DNA of 64,000 nt from an alpha proteobacterium IMCC14465 (GCA_000293845.2 ALYF01000003.1:620001-684000); one strand, 5' to 3'; positions 11,252-22,869 are shown, numbered from the stretch's first letter. Numbers and translations: made by a program. The notes: a model not told the origin generated them from the sequence alone.

Positions 11252-11737
11252 ATGACCATTAAAGCCGGAGAGAAACTCCCTTCAGTAACTTTTATGCATA
11301 TGTCTGATGCCGGCCCTGCGCCGATTTCAACCGAGGAACTTTTTGGTGGCAAAACAGTTGCGCTGTTTGCTGTGCCGGGTGCATTTACCCCGACATGTTC
11401 TAACCAGCACATGCCGGGTTATGTTCAACATGCCGCAAGCATTCGAGAAAAAGGCGCTGACACAATTGTTTGTGTTTCTGTCAATGATGCCTTTGTCATG
11501 GATGCCTGGGGTAAAGACCAGGGTACAGGCGGTAACATTATGATGGTTGGTGACGGCAATGGCGAGTTCACCAAAGCTATCGGCCTTGAAATGGACGGAT
11601 CCGGCTTTGGGCTGGGCACACGCTCTCTGCGTTATTCTATGATAGTGCGCGACGGCGTTGTGGAGACGCTTAATATCGAATCTAATCCCGGCGAAGCTGT
11701 CGACTCAGGTGCTGAAAACCTATTAAGCCAGCTTTAA
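11252..11737 (+). CDS. Peroxiredoxin, Prx5 subfamily
   Basis: Thiol peroxidase, 161 aa. The peroxidatic cysteine is C49 in VPGAFTPTCSNQH. The rest of the fold follows the Prx5/AhpC-TSA pattern, with VSVNDAFVMDAWGKDQ and GLGTRSLRYSMIVRDGVV. A second cysteine, C74, is present, but I cannot say whether it resolves the disulfide. Enzymes of this group reduce hydrogen peroxide and alkyl hydroperoxides using glutaredoxin or thioredoxin. It has a good AAGAGGA ribosome binding site and is convergent with rnhA 10 bp away. Confidence 0.94.
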   Translation: MTIKAGEKLPSVTFMHMSDAGPAPISTEELFGGKTVALFAVPGAFTPTCSNQHMPGYVQHAASIREKGADTIVCVSVNDAFVMDAWGKDQGTGGNIMMVGDGNGEFTKAIGLEMDGSGFGLGTRSLRYSMIVRDGVVETLNIESNPGEAVDSGAENLLSQL

Positions 11738-11747
11738 TCTATAAGAT

Positions 11748-12176
11748 TTACTGATACGCGGCCATTCCCCGACGCGCCAGCTCATCGGCGCGGTCATTTT
11801 CGGGATGGCCGCTATGACCTTTTACCCACGCCCATTCGACCTGATGCGCCGCATTTTCAGCATCTAATTCACGCCATAAATCTTCATTTTTGACAGGCTT
11901 CTTGGCCGCGGTCTTCCAGCCATTACGTTTCCAATTTGCCATCCATGAGGTGATGCCGTCTTTGACATAGGTTGAGTCGGTCACAATTTTCACCGCGCCA
12001 TTTTTGGGAAGGGCGCGAAGGGCTTCAATCGCAGCTTTAAGCTCCATTCGGTTATTGGTGGTTTCGGCCTCGCCGCCGCAAAGTTCGGACTCCTGCCCGT
12101 CAATAATCATCAACACACCCCATCCGCCTGGGCCAGGATTGCCGGAGCAAGCACCATCTGTATAGGCTATCATCAT
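11748..12176 (-). CDS. rnhA: Ribonuclease HI
   Basis: Degrades the RNA strand of RNA-DNA hybrids. All four acidic residues are recognisable: D7 ([15 protein letters not shown]), E45 ([13 protein letters not shown]), D67 (VTDSTYV) and the C-terminal Asp in [13 protein letters not shown], with the KGHSGH histidine loop. 142 aa is normal. Its ATG overlaps the stop of thrB by 4 bp, so thrB-rnhA are coupled, an order I associate with alphaproteobacterial ispH-thrB-rnhA clusters. Confidence 0.97.
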   Translation of the reverse strand: MMIAYTDGACSGNPGPGGWGVLMIIDGQESELCGGEAETTNNRMELKAAIEALRALPKNGAVKIVTDSTYVKDGITSWMANWKRNGWKTAAKKPVKNEDLWRELDAENAAHQVEWAWVKGHSGHPENDRADELARRGMAAYQ

Positions 12177-13159
12177 ATTTCTACTCCATAGTCAGCTGCG
12201 GATTTTGTTTTCTTGTGGAACCTTAATCTATGTAGGTAGTCCAGTGGGTTTTTGGGCTTAACCAGTGCGCCTTCTTGCGGGGCGAACCAGTCATGTAGTC
12301 GGGTCAGCAAAAACCGCATAGCCGCACCTGCCGCTAAAACCGGTAGCGCGTCAATCTCTGCGGGTGTGAGTTTTCTGACCGAATGATAACCATCCATCAA
12401 GGCGCGCGCTTTGGTGATGTTAAAACTTGTATCGGTTTCAAAGCACCATGCATTGAGAACAATAGCGAGGTCATAAGCCAGCATATCGGTGCAGGCAAAA
12501 TAGAAATCAATAATGCCGGACAGTTCCGTGCCAATGAAAAACACATTATCGGCAAATAAATCGGCATGAATGATGCCGCGCGGCAGGGCGGCATGCGCGT
12601 CAGGCCAAAGCTCTTTTAGTCGTGCTAATTCGCCGTCAATGAGATTGGTTAGACCGGCATGAAGCGTGTCTGCATTCTGGCGGGACGTTTCGTATAAAGC
12701 AGGCCAAGCGTCGATAGACAGATTATTTGCCCGTGTCATGTCAAAACGCTGAGCCGCGAGATGCATCTCAGCCATGCTTGCGCCGAGTGCGCGACAATGC
12801 ACAGCCTCAGGGCGGCGCAGGCTCAGGCCTTCAAGAAAGCTGATAATCGCCGCCGGGCGTCCGGCAATATTTGAAAGTGTGGCGCCATCTTTGCGTTTGA
12901 CCGGCACGGGGCAAAGCAGGCCGGACTCAGCAAGATGCGTCATGAGATTTATGAAAAATGGTAAGTCGTCCGGGTTTACCCGCTTTTCATAAAGCGTCAG
13001 GATAAATTTTTTCGGCTGACCGTTATAGTCAGTGGTGAGCAGGAAATTTGAATTTTCAACGCCCTCGGCAATCCCCTTAAGCGACAGGACATTGCCAATA
13101 TCATAATTCGACATTAAGTCGGTAAGCTGTTCATCAGTGAGGTCGGTATATACAGCCAT
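12173..13159 (-). CDS. thrB: Homoserine kinase, aminoglycoside-phosphotransferase type
   Basis: Phosphorylates homoserine for threonine synthesis. It belongs to the APH/choline-kinase fold rather than the GHMP fold: the catalytic loop is [14 protein letters not shown] followed by [12 protein letters not shown]. The N-terminal lobe has NSNFLLTT and [12 protein letters not shown] with the ATP-contact lysine. 328 aa is normal for this type of ThrB. It lies 21 bp after ispH and overlaps rnhA. Confidence 0.95.
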   Translation of the reverse strand: MAVYTDLTDEQLTDLMSNYDIGNVLSLKGIAEGVENSNFLLTTDYNGQPKKFILTLYEKRVNPDDLPFFINLMTHLAESGLLCPVPVKRKDGATLSNIAGRPAAIISFLEGLSLRRPEAVHCRALGASMAEMHLAAQRFDMTRANNLSIDAWPALYETSRQNADTLHAGLTNLIDGELARLKELWPDAHAALPRGIIHADLFADNVFFIGTELSGIIDFYFACTDMLAYDLAIVLNAWCFETDTSFNITKARALMDGYHSVRKLTPAEIDALPVLAAGAAMRFLLTRLHDWFAPQEGALVKPKNPLDYLHRLRFHKKTKSAADYGVEI

Positions 13160-13180
13160 CAGGAAAAGTCTCCGGCACCT

Positions 13181-14143
13181 TTATCTTATTTGTTTTGGAA
13201 GTTTAAACTCTACCGACTCGGTTGTATGGACAACTTCTTCTATCGCCAAAGAGAAATGGGTGGATAGTTCTTCAATCACCTCATCCATCAAATTTTCGGG
13301 GGCAGATGCGCCAGCAGTCAGTCCCAATGTGGAAATATCCTTCAGCCTATCAGGCTGAATATCCTCGCGCCCTGTGATGAGATATGCCTCTGGACAACCG
13401 GATGTGAGGCTAACCTCAACCAGGCGCATTGAATTAGATGAATTCGGCGCGCCGATAACCAGCACCATATCTGATAGGGGGGCGATATCCTTCACTGCCG
13501 CCTGACGGTTAGTTGTCGCGTAACAAATATCTTGTTTATGCGGTTCAGCAATATCGGGGAAGCGGCTTTTCAGGGTCGCGACAATCGCGGCTGTGTCATC
13601 CACCGATAAGGTTGTTTGGCTGATATAAGCGAGGCGCGATGGGTCGGAAACCTCGATCGTTTCGGCATCCTCGGTATTTTCGATGAGTCTAATCGTTCCC
13701 GCCGGTAATTGACCCATTGTGCCGATAACTTCGGGGTGTCCAGCATGACCTATCATTAAAATCTCATAGCCTTTTGAGAAATGTTGCTGGGCTTCAATAT
13801 GAACTTTGGAGACAAGTGGGCAGGTCGCATCCAGCCAGTTAAGTTCCAGCCGATCAGCTTCGCTGGTCACAGCTTTTGGAACCCCATGGGCAGAGAAAAT
13901 AACCGGCGTCTTTTCATCAAGGCTATCGGGTAAATCGCTTAACTCCTCGACAAACACCGCACCCTTGGCTGCGAGGTCATCAACGACGCGCTTATTGTGA
14001 ACTATCTCATGGCGAACATAGACGGGTGGTCCATAAATTTCGAGCGCGCGCTCTACAATCAGCACAGCGCGGTCCACACCTGCACAAAAACCGCGCGGCG
14101 TGGCGAGCAGAAGTTTTAATGCGGGTTTTGTGCTATCTGACAT
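13181..14143 (-). CDS. ispH: 4-hydroxy-3-methylbut-2-enyl diphosphate reductase
   Basis: Last enzyme of the MEP isoprenoid pathway; makes IPP and DMAPP. The three 4Fe-4S cysteines appear as C20 in [12 protein letters not shown], the Cys in [13 protein letters not shown], and the later Cys of GCPEAYLI ([10 protein letters not shown]). The substrate motifs HEIVHN, SAHGVPK and [10 protein letters not shown] are present. 320 aa is typical. It is first of the leftward ispH-thrB-rnhA group. Two other isoprenoid genes, ispE and an ispA fragment, lie elsewhere in the window. Confidence 0.97.
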   Translation of the reverse strand: MSDSTKPALKLLLATPRGFCAGVDRAVLIVERALEIYGPPVYVRHEIVHNKRVVDDLAAKGAVFVEELSDLPDSLDEKTPVIFSAHGVPKAVTSEADRLELNWLDATCPLVSKVHIEAQQHFSKGYEILMIGHAGHPEVIGTMGQLPAGTIRLIENTEDAETIEVSDPSRLAYISQTTLSVDDTAAIVATLKSRFPDIAEPHKQDICYATTNRQAAVKDIAPLSDMVLVIGAPNSSNSMRLVEVSLTSGCPEAYLITGREDIQPDRLKDISTLGLTAGASAPENLMDEVIEELSTHFSLAIEEVVHTTESVEFKLPKQIR

Positions 14144-14309
14144 TTACTCATCCATATGCTGATAATCATGAGGCTTGCTCAATGTAATTGCCTTGGTTAG
14201 TTTAGCGCTATGCGTCTCGTGAGGCATGTGATGAGCAAATCACTGGATATTTAAAACCATAATATTTATAAACCGAAACTGACTTACAGGCGACATTATT
14301 AAAGGAAAC

Positions 14310-14840
14310 ATGATGTTTATGTCCAAAATAACAAAAACTTTTTTGCTGGTGACTTTTATGGGAACTTTCTTGGCGGCCTGTGCGGGAGAGAAGCCGCTGC
14401 CTTATGTAGCCTGTCCTAAGCCATACATTCTGGCGGATGGCGAACGCCTGATGCAGAGTCCGGAGCAAAGTTGGACGGCAGAATTAAACTGGGTCGATTT
14501 GGCATGTGAGGTTAAAGACGCATCCAGCATGGAAATAGCTCTATTTGTGAGCGGTCGCTTCTCTGCCAATATAGCGGCTCAGCATAATGCGACCTTACCG
14601 ATATTTATTGCCTTTTTGTCGCCTGAGGATGAGGTCATATCGCGGATGAGCAAAAATATTTCTGTTTCATTAAAGGCAGACAAGTCAGGTGATTTTGTTG
14701 GCTTCCAGAAAATGATTGCTGGGTTTGATGTTCCGCTGGATACAGTTTCTTCCGGCACGCAGTTTATTGTCGGTTTTGAATTATCTGCCGAAGAACTGGC
14801 ATTAAATATTTCGGAAAAAAACCGCCGACTTGGTTATTAA
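14310..14840 (+). CDS. Hypothetical lipoprotein
   Basis: 176 aa. A type II signal peptide with lipobox LAAC places the lipidated cysteine near residue 24, followed by A-G-E, so outer-membrane sorting is likely. The remainder is a beta-rich domain with a conserved-looking start (LPYVACPKPYILADGERLMQ) and ends ISEKNRRLGY. I do not recognise a family. Either of two ATGs (14310 or 14322) could start it. It stands alone between ispH and the glycine riboswitch. Confidence 0.75.
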   Translation: MMFMSKITKTFLLVTFMGTFLAACAGEKPLPYVACPKPYILADGERLMQSPEQSWTAELNWVDLACEVKDASSMEIALFVSGRFSANIAAQHNATLPIFIAFLSPEDEVISRMSKNISVSLKADKSGDFVGFQKMIAGFDVPLDTVSSGTQFIVGFELSAEELALNISEKNRRLGY

Positions 14841-14904
14841 GTTCTGATATTAAGGTCGCGACAGGGTTATTAACTGAATAAAGCCGTCTCCGCTTGGGCC
14901 AATA

Positions 14905-14933
14905 TTGACTCTTGGTCGACTCGTATCCATATT
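14905..14933 (+). promoter_or_regulatory. Putative gcv promoter with GANTC sites
   Basis: TTGACT (14905-14910), a 17-bp spacer and CATATT (14928-14933) lie 20 bp upstream of the glycine riboswitch. GANTC methylation sites fall at 14907-14911 and 14918-14922, the second between the two promoter elements, which is where GcrA/CcrM-dependent promoters carry theirs in Caulobacter. The promoter call is inference from sequence only. Confidence 0.5.
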
Positions 14934-14952
14934 ATATTTACCTTTTACATTG

Positions 14953-15050
14953 TTGCGGAAGAGACTGATTAAATTCAGCGCCGAAGGAGCAACCGCCCTC
15001 GGAAACTCTCAGGCAAAAGGACCGCTTCAATTAAGGACTCTGGAAAGCAG
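14953..15050 (+). ncRNA. Glycine riboswitch, aptamer 1
   Basis: Matches the glycine aptamer consensus closely: GCGCCGAAGGAGCAA at about 14978-14992, CTCGGAAACTCTCAGGCAAA at 14998-15017, then AGGACCG and the closing ACTCTGGAAAG. It is upstream of the glycine cleavage operon, the usual target. P3 is short. The paired 5' strand is around GGAAGAGAC (14957-14965). Confidence 0.95.
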
Positions 15051-15094
15051 ATTTGCATTCTTATTTGAATATTAATTCTTGAATATTAATTTTT

Positions 15095-15215
15095 CGAATT
15101 GCTTATCTCACCGACGGGGTAAATGGCTTATATTTGAACAGTCTCTTTAAGACATGCTTCACATAATATGATGCCATCATTCTCTCAGGTTCCCAAGACA
15201 GAGGAGGGCACTAAG
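15095..15215 (+). ncRNA. Glycine riboswitch, aptamer 2
   Basis: The second aptamer of the tandem pair is recognisable from CTCACCGACGGGGTAAA at about 15108-15123, TCTCTCAGGTTCCCAAGACA at 15181-15200 and GAGGAGGGC at 15201-15209. It deviates from the common CCGAAGGGG core (A to C). It carries a long P3 arm of about 60 nt. It is separated from aptamer 1 by about 45 AT-rich nt, whereas most tandem glycine riboswitches have only a few. No clear terminator separates it from gcvT, so control may act on translation. Confidence 0.85.
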
Positions 15216-15287
15216 CGTTCCATATGAATGGTTCGTTTTTAGTGTGTTTACTCTTGAGTTTTGGGAGCAGGTTATCCTGTCGGTTTA

Positions 15288-16475
15288 ATGGCCAACTCTA
15301 CAACAGATTTTGACGGTACAAATAGCAAGGGTACAGATGGTAAGGGTGTTACGCCTATAACACCAAGCTATGCCAGAACGCCCCTTTATGAAATGCATTT
15401 AGCTCTCGGTGCGAAAATGGTTCCCTTTGCCGGATATGAAATGCCGGTTCAATATGGGTTGGGTGTGATGGGCGAACATCTCCATACGCGCGAGAAAGCC
15501 GGTTTGTTTGATGTGTCTCATATGGGTCAGGCGCAACTCTTTCCCGAAAATGCCGATAGTGATGTCGCGCCTGTTTTTGAGGCGCTGGTTCCTGGCGGGA
15601 TTATCTCACTCAAAGAAGGTGGTATTCGCTACACGCAACTCACCAATGAAGCCGGCGGCATTCTAGATGATTTAATGGTCACCCGTTTCGGTAACACACT
15701 ATGGTTGGTTGTGAATGCTGCTTGTAAAAATGACGACTTTGCCCATATCGCCCAGTCGCTTGCAGGCAAGGCTAGATTATCGGTTGAAAATCGTGCGCTT
15801 TTGGCCTTGCAAGGGCCTCAGGCGGAAGACGTGTTGAAACAGCATCTCCCTGCGGCGGCTGATTTGGCTTTTATGCAGGCCTGCCATGCAGATTATCAGG
15901 GTGAAAATGTCATTATTTCGCGTTGTGGTTACACGGGCGAGGATGGTTTTGAGATTTCTCTCCCAAATGATATGGCGGCTCGTTTTGCCGCACATCTATT
16001 GGAAAATGATGCGGTTGAACCGATTGGTCTGGGCGCACGGGACAGCTTGCGGCTGGAAGCGGGGCTATGCCTTTACGGTCACGATATAGATACAAACACA
16101 ACCCCAGTCGAAGCCGATTTAATGTGGTCAGTACCGCGCCGTCGACGTGAGTCTCTCGATTTCCCCGGTGCGCATAAAGTATCTCAGCAATTATCTCAAA
16201 AGCCGGCGCGACTGCGTGTCGGTATTCGACCCGAAGGCCGTGCGCCTGCGCGCGAGGGCACGGAAATTCACGATATGGATAATAATCCAATCGGGCGCAT
16301 AACAAGCGGCGGGTTTGCCCCAACTCTGCAAGCGCCGATTGCAATGGGATATGTAAATGCCGACCACGCCGCAGCTGGCACACAAATTCAACTCATTATT
16401 CGCGGTAAGCCGATGATGGCGCATATCACCAGCATGCCCTTCGTAGAACATAATTATTTAAGGACAAAATCATGA
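15288..16475 (+). CDS. gcvT: Aminomethyltransferase, glycine cleavage T protein
   Basis: Transfers the methylene group from the lipoamide arm of GcvH to tetrahydrofolate and releases ammonia. Recognisable blocks are [61 protein letters not shown] and [19 protein letters not shown] take the ATG at 15288; a TTG at 15261 would add nine residues. The first 30 residues are a low-complexity Ser/Thr/Gly tail not seen in most homologues. First gene of gcvT-H-PA-PB, downstream of the riboswitch. Confidence 0.96.
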   Translation: MANSTTDFDGTNSKGTDGKGVTPITPSYARTPLYEMHLALGAKMVPFAGYEMPVQYGLGVMGEHLHTREKAGLFDVSHMGQAQLFPENADSDVAPVFEALVPGGIISLKEGGIRYTQLTNEAGGILDDLMVTRFGNTLWLVVNAACKNDDFAHIAQSLAGKARLSVENRALLALQGPQAEDVLKQHLPAAADLAFMQACHADYQGENVIISRCGYTGEDGFEISLPNDMAARFAAHLLENDAVEPIGLGARDSLRLEAGLCLYGHDIDTNTTPVEADLMWSVPRRRRESLDFPGAHKVSQQLSQKPARLRVGIRPEGRAPAREGTEIHDMDNNPIGRITSGGFAPTLQAPIAMGYVNADHAAAGTQIQLIIRGKPMMAHITSMPFVEHNYLRTKS

Positions 16476-16846
16476 GCAAGAAATTTACCAAAGACCATGA
16501 ATGGATCAGCCTTGAGGGTGACATTGCGCGTATCGGCATTACAGATTACGCCCAAGAACAGCTTGGCGATGTTGTCTTTGTTGAATTGCCCGAAGCCGGA
16601 CGTGAGGTCGCCCAAGGCAATGATGCGGCAGTCGTCGAAAGCGTCAAGGCCGCGAGTGAAGTCTATGCGCCTGTATCGGGTGAAATTATAGAGCCAAATG
16701 TCAAACTGGAAGAAGAGCCTGCCTTGGTGAACCAAGACCCCGCAGAAGGTGGTTGGTTTTTCACCATGAAAGTGTCTAACCCTGACGAGTTGAATGATTT
16801 GATGGATGAGGCAGCTTATGCCGATTATTTGAAGGAGCTTGGCTAA
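16472..16846 (+). CDS. gcvH: Glycine cleavage system H protein
   Basis: Lipoyl carrier that shuttles the aminomethyl group between the P, T and L proteins. The lipoylated lysine is K59 in [20 protein letters not shown]. 124 aa is standard. It overlaps gcvT by 4 bp (ATGA) and its stop overlaps the gcvPA start, showing tight translational coupling. Confidence 0.97.
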   Translation: MSKKFTKDHEWISLEGDIARIGITDYAQEQLGDVVFVELPEAGREVAQGNDAAVVESVKAASEVYAPVSGEIIEPNVKLEEEPALVNQDPAEGGWFFTMKVSNPDELNDLMDEAAYADYLKELG

Positions 16847-18201
16847 TGCGTTATTTGCCACTTACCCCGACTGACCGTGGCGCGATGTTATCGCGTATCG
16901 GCGTGGATAGCATTGATGATCTTTTTATAGATGTACCCGAAGCCGCGCGGCTGGATGGCCCGATTAATTTGCCGCCGCATCAAAGTGAGATGCAGGTCGA
17001 ACGTGATCTCTTTGCGATGGCGGCGCAAAATAAAACGGCTTCCACTGTGCCGTTCTTTTGTGGCGCGGGAGCTTATAAACACCATGTGCCTGCCAGTGTT
17101 GATCATATTATTCAGCGTTCGGAGTTTTTAACCTCCTACACGCCTTATCAGCCTGAAATTACTCAAGGTACATTACAGTATTTGTTTGAATTTCAAACGC
17201 AAGTCTGTGAACTGACAGGCATGCCGGTCGCCAATGCGTCAATGTATGACGGGTCAACGGCGACGGGTGAGGCCGTGTTAATGGCGCACCGTATAACGCG
17301 TAAAAAACGGGCGGTGATTTCAGCGCGTCTGCATCCGCATTATCGCGGCGTGATTGATAATCTCTCCGATATGGGCGGGTTTGATGTCGCCTCACCTGAG
17401 GATTCAATTAATGGCGTCGAAGATCTGATTGAACTTATCGACGATGATACATCGAGTGTTGTCGTGCAGTATCCCGATTTCTTCGGCAATATTATGGATT
17501 ATACGACACTCGCGCATGAGGTTCAGGCGCGTGGATGTTTATTGATTGTTGTTGTGCCGGAAATTATTTCTTTGGGCCTGTTGAAGCGTCCCGGCGATAT
17601 GGGTGCTGACATTGTGACTGGTGAGGGGCAGAGCCTCGGCAATGGCCTTAATTTTGGTGGTCCATATGTGGGGCTGTTCGCCGCGAAAGAAAAATATCTC
17701 CGCCAGATGCCGGGTCGTTTATGTGGTGAGACTGTTGATGCTGACGGTAAGCGCGGCTTTGTGCTGACGCTCTCAACCCGGGAGCAACATATCCGACGGG
17801 ATAAGGCGACTTCCAATATTTGCACCAATTCTGGCCTGTGTTCGCTGGCCTTTACCGCGCATATGACATTGCTAGGTGGTCAGGGGCTTCGGCATTTGGC
17901 GGAGTTAAACCATGCGCGCGCCGTGCAACTGGCTGACAAGCTTGCCGATATTGACGGTGTGGAGGTGGTGACACCGGCTTTCTTTAACGAGTTCGCCATG
18001 CGCCTGCCAGCACCTGCCGCTCAGATTATTGAGGCACTGGCGGAGAAATCTGTTTTGGGGGGTGTGCCCGTATCGCGCCTTATGCCGGACGCCAATATGG
18101 ATGATGTGCTTTTGGTAGCGGCTACCGAAGCGAATAGCGAAGCGGATTTAGAGATTTATGAAGCGGCACTGCGAGAAGTGCTGAAAGGGGTATCGGCATG
18201 A
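16846..18201 (+). CDS. gcvPA: Glycine dehydrogenase (decarboxylating) subunit 1
   Basis: Alpha half of the split P protein. It carries the family signatures [55 protein letters not shown] and [14 protein letters not shown]. It lacks the PLP lysine, which is in gcvPB. 451 aa is normal for the split form. It overlaps gcvH by 1 bp and gcvPB by 4 bp, consistent with stoichiometric expression of the two halves. Confidence 0.97.
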   Translation: MRYLPLTPTDRGAMLSRIGVDSIDDLFIDVPEAARLDGPINLPPHQSEMQVERDLFAMAAQNKTASTVPFFCGAGAYKHHVPASVDHIIQRSEFLTSYTPYQPEITQGTLQYLFEFQTQVCELTGMPVANASMYDGSTATGEAVLMAHRITRKKRAVISARLHPHYRGVIDNLSDMGGFDVASPEDSINGVEDLIELIDDDTSSVVVQYPDFFGNIMDYTTLAHEVQARGCLLIVVVPEIISLGLLKRPGDMGADIVTGEGQSLGNGLNFGGPYVGLFAAKEKYLRQMPGRLCGETVDADGKRGFVLTLSTREQHIRRDKATSNICTNSGLCSLAFTAHMTLLGGQGLRHLAELNHARAVQLADKLADIDGVEVVTPAFFNEFAMRLPAPAAQIIEALAEKSVLGGVPVSRLMPDANMDDVLLVAATEANSEADLEIYEAALREVLKGVSA

Positions 18202-19742
18202 ATGAGATGACACCTATTACAAAAGAAAGAAAACAAACCTTCACCGGCCATCAGGCTTTGATTTTGGAGGAGAAACTAATTTTTGAAATTGGCAGTGCCG
18301 ATAAGTCTGGCGTTGACCTTGAGCCTGTGCCGGAAGTGACCCCCAGGCTTGGCGATTGTATGGCGCCTAGCAAGCCGGATTTGCCGGGTCTATCAGAACC
18401 AGAAGCGATGCGTCACTTTGTGCGTCTGAGCCAGAAAAATCATTCGATTGATGCGGGGCTTTATCCGTTGGGTTCTTGCACTATGAAACATAATCCGCGC
18501 CTCAATGAAAAAATGGCACGTCTGCCGGGTTTTTCAGATATTCACCCGCTTCAGCCTGTGTCGACAGTGCAGGGCGCGTTGGCGCTGATGGATGAGTTGG
18601 CGCATTGGTTGAAGACATTGACCAATATGCCTGCTGTTGCGCTTTCACCCAAAGCGGGCGCGCATGGTGAATTATGCGGCATGATGGCGATACGTGCGGC
18701 GATTGAAGCGCGCGGTGAGTTGGAAACACGTCGCCGCGTGCTGGTGCCCGAATCCGCACATGGGACCAATCCGGCGACGGCGGCTTTGTTGGGCTTTAAA
18801 GTTGATGAAATCCCTGCCAATGCGGATGGTCGTGTTGACCTTGCCGCTTTCAAGGAAAAGCTGGGTGATGACGTTGCCGCGATTATGTTGACCAATCCGA
18901 ACACATGCGGCTTGTTTGAGCGCGATATCATTGAGATTGCTGATGCTCTGCATGAGGTTGGCGGCTATTTTTATTGTGACGGGGCGAATTTTAACGCCAT
19001 TGTCGGGCGTGTCAGACCGGGGGATCTCGGCATTGATGCGATGCATATTAATCTGCATAAAACTTTTTCCACGCCGCATGGTGGCGGGGGTCCGGGGTCG
19101 GGGCCGACGGTTCTGTCCGACAGGTTGGCGGCTTTTGCGCCTCTGCCTTATGTAGTGGCGGGCGAGGATGGCTTCGACCTGATTGAACTTGAAGCGCAAA
19201 GTGCTGACCAGCCATTTGGTCGGATGGTGGCGTTTCATGGGCAGATGGGCATGTTTGTCCGTGCTTTGTCTTATATGAAAAGTCATGGCTCGGATGGTTT
19301 GCGCCAAGTGGCGGAAGATGCGGTATTGAACGCCAATTATATTTTGGCGTCTTTGCAGGATGTGATGACCGCGTCATTTGCCGGACCGTGCATGCATGAG
19401 GCTTTGTTTGATGACGGCTTCTTAAAAGGCACGGGCATAGACACGCTTGATTTCGCCAAGGCCATGATTGATGAGGGCTATCACCCGATGACGATGTATT
19501 TCCCATTGGTGGTGCATGGTGCGATGCTGATTGAGCCGACGGAAACGGAAAGCCGCGACACGCTGGATTTATTTATCGCAACTTTGCGGGATTTGGTGCG
19601 CAGTGCCAATGCGGGAGAGACAGAACGCTTTACGAATGCGCCTGAGCTTGCGCCGCGTCGTCGTTTGGATGAAACCCGTGCGGCGCGTCACCCGATTTTG
19701 CGGTGGCAGACGGCTGAGGAAGCGGCACAAGCGGCTGAATAA
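18198..19742 (+). CDS. gcvPB: Glycine dehydrogenase (decarboxylating) subunit 2
   Basis: PLP-binding half of the P protein; decarboxylates glycine and loads the aminomethyl group on GcvH. The PLP lysine is K288 in [36 protein letters not shown] (from about Y89) and [11 protein letters not shown] are also clear. 514 aa is normal. The stop codon lies next to the ribosome binding site of rnhB, so rnhB may be read from the same transcript. Confidence 0.97.
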   Translation: MNEMTPITKERKQTFTGHQALILEEKLIFEIGSADKSGVDLEPVPEVTPRLGDCMAPSKPDLPGLSEPEAMRHFVRLSQKNHSIDAGLYPLGSCTMKHNPRLNEKMARLPGFSDIHPLQPVSTVQGALALMDELAHWLKTLTNMPAVALSPKAGAHGELCGMMAIRAAIEARGELETRRRVLVPESAHGTNPATAALLGFKVDEIPANADGRVDLAAFKEKLGDDVAAIMLTNPNTCGLFERDIIEIADALHEVGGYFYCDGANFNAIVGRVRPGDLGIDAMHINLHKTFSTPHGGGGPGSGPTVLSDRLAAFAPLPYVVAGEDGFDLIELEAQSADQPFGRMVAFHGQMGMFVRALSYMKSHGSDGLRQVAEDAVLNANYILASLQDVMTASFAGPCMHEALFDDGFLKGTGIDTLDFAKAMIDEGYHPMTMYFPLVVHGAMLIEPTETESRDTLDLFIATLRDLVRSANAGETERFTNAPELAPRRRLDETRAARHPILRWQTAEEAAQAAE

Positions 19743-19753
19743 GAGGATACGCC

Positions 19754-20349
19754 ATAGATATCGCGGCAGAAACAGCGCGAGGCTGGCCTGAGAAAAGGGT
19801 CGTCGGGGTTGATGAGGCCGGGCGCGGCCCTTGGGCGGGTCCGGTGGTTGCGGCGGCGGTTTATTTGCCTTCTGATTATGAGGCGCGCGGTCTTATTGGC
19901 CTCAATGACAGCAAAAAACTCTCCGAAAAAAAGCGCGAGGCGTTGTTTGAGCTTATCTGCGCATTGCCTTTTGGTATTGGTATTGCCGAGGTTGCGGAAA
20001 TCGACACGCTGAATATTTTGCAGGCGAGTATGCTGGCGATGCACCGCGCTGTGTTGGCTTTGCCGTTTACGCCGGATTTCGCGCTGGTCGATGGCAATCG
20101 CCTGCCGGCATGGGATGTGCCGTCTGACTTTCTGATAGGCGGGGATGCGCGCTCGGTTTCGATTGCGGCGGCTTCGATTGTGGCGAAAGTCACCCGCGAC
20201 CGGATGATGGTGGCGCTGGATGCTGAATTTCCCGGCTATGGCTGGGCGGGGAATAAGGGATATGGTGTAAAACTGCACCAAGAGGGGCTGGCGCGGCTGG
20301 GCGTGACGCCGCATCATCGCCGCAGTTTTGCCCCGATACGCAAGATGTT

Positions 20350-20368
<19 letters not shown>
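19754..20368 (+). CDS. rnhB: Ribonuclease HII, apparent ATA start
   Basis: Cleaves RNA at RNA-DNA junctions. The catalytic block [38 protein letters not shown] and [13 protein letters not shown] are all present. The frame is open from a TGA at 19736-19738, but no ATG, GTG, TTG or CTG occurs before the DEAGRG motif; the first GTG (19844) falls after the first catalytic Asp/Glu. A good Shine-Dalgarno AGAGGA at 19742-19747, a 6-nt gap, then ATA at 19754 gives 204 aa, the expected length. A mutated ATG or a true ATA start are both possible. Confidence 0.88.
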
Positions 20369-21579
<1,211 letters not shown>

Positions 21580-21734
21580 GTTTAAATATTACTCATAATA
21601 TAAATTTAAAAAATTACTACTATAAGTAGGTTTAAATTACTGTTAAAATATGGTATATATATACTGTAAATTGCTTTTTTGTTGGATTTCTCATGTTCAT
21701 TTATTCGAGTTTAAATAAGAAAAGAAGAAAACCA

Positions 21735-21920
21735 ATGGAAGATAAACAAATACCATCAGATGAGTTATTAGAAAAAATTAAATTTCTCAGAAACCTTATG
21801 AATGATGAGGCAAATTTTTCTGAGGAAGACTTGCGACCTCTCTCAGTTCTAAAAGAAGTACCAAGTAAAACCACCAACTATACTGAGTATGTAGTTGATG
21901 ATGGTGTAAAGACACCATAA
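21735..21920 (+). CDS. Small acidic hypothetical protein (island)
   Basis: 61 aa from the ATG at 21735 (an upstream in-frame ATG at 21693 adds 14 residues). It begins MEDKQIPSDELLEKIKFLRN, likely helical, and ends in an acidic tail. I recognise no family. It is AT-rich compared with neighbouring core genes and lies 52 bp before the original ATG of the serine-protease gene, so the two could form one accessory unit. Real coding status is uncertain. Confidence 0.45.
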   Translation: MEDKQIPSDELLEKIKFLRNLMNDEANFSEEDLRPLSVLKEVPSKTTNYTEYVVDDGVKTP

Positions 21921-22029
21921 AGCTTTTCGCTAGTTAGTTTTCCAAAATCAATAATAAGTTAAGAGACTTGAAATGCCTAATTAGGGTGAAGTTTTAGAAG
22001 AAGTAGGCCATGAGCAGGCAAAAGCTACG

Positions 22030-22869
22030 TTGGCTTCTGACTTTGTTCGGCGAAAATATTTAAACAAACTTTATGAAATGACGGAACGTAATATTATTGC
22101 CTATTATTCAGGATGGCAGTCCAAGCCGGGTGTTTCAGGAACTGAAATAAGAGATGAGGACACAAACGGTTTTATGCGTGCAGTACATGGCTTGGATCGT
22201 GATAAGGGATTAGATTTAATACTCCATACTCCTGGCGGGGGTATTGCTGCCACACATTCCATCATAGATTATCTTCAGAATATTTTTAAAAAAAATATAC
22301 GTGCTTTTGTTCCTCATATGGCGATGTCGGGTGGAACGGTTATGGCTTTGTCGTGTCGGGAGATATTTATGGGCAAGCACTCCTTTATTGGTCCAATTGA
22401 TCCGCAAATAGGTGGCTTGCCAGCCAATGGTATTCTTAAGGATTTTGAGAGAGCTTTTGAGGAAGTTAGTGATGATAATGCAAGGATGATTGTGTGGGGA
22501 CCAATATTAAGTAAAATTTCACCTGGCTTTATTACTCAATGCGAGAATGCTATTGCTTTGTCGAAAAATTTTACCAAAGAGCAACTGAACAGTAATATGT
22601 TTTTTGATGATGCTGAACAAAATACAAAAGTTGCTAAAATCATAACCGCCCTTACCGAAAATGATAGTGTAAAATCACATGACCGCCACTTAAGTTGTGA
22701 TGAAGCATTGGATATTGGAATTAAAATTAAAATGTTGGAGGAAGATTCAAAGCTTCAGGATTTAGTGCTCACAATTCATCATTGTTATGTTCATGCACTA
22801 TCCAATACTCCGACTTTTAAAATTATTGAAAATCATTCAGGTGGGGCTTTTATAAAGTTGATGGCCTAA
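22030..22869 (+). CDS. ClpP-fold serine protease, SDH/SppA-like (N-terminus interrupted by amber)
   Basis: Matches the serine dehydrogenase proteinase family (ClpP/crotonase fold). LDLILHTPGGGIAATHSIID forms the oxyanion region, the likely nucleophile is S100 in PHMAMSGGTVMAL, and GPIDPQIGG carries a conserved Asp. The natural start appears to be ATG 21973, but its codon 4 is TAG; the frame then stays open into the conserved RRKYLNKLYEMTERNIIAYYSGW. Translation could restart at the TTG at 22030, or the gene may be a recent nonsense mutant. AT-rich codon use sets it apart from core genes. Confidence 0.8.
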   Translation: MASDFVRRKYLNKLYEMTERNIIAYYSGWQSKPGVSGTEIRDEDTNGFMRAVHGLDRDKGLDLILHTPGGGIAATHSIIDYLQNIFKKNIRAFVPHMAMSGGTVMALSCREIFMGKHSFIGPIDPQIGGLPANGILKDFERAFEEVSDDNARMIVWGPILSKISPGFITQCENAIALSKNFTKEQLNSNMFFDDAEQNTKVAKIITALTENDSVKSHDRHLSCDEALDIGIKIKMLEEDSKLQDLVLTIHHCYVHALSNTPTFKIIENHSGGAFIKLMA

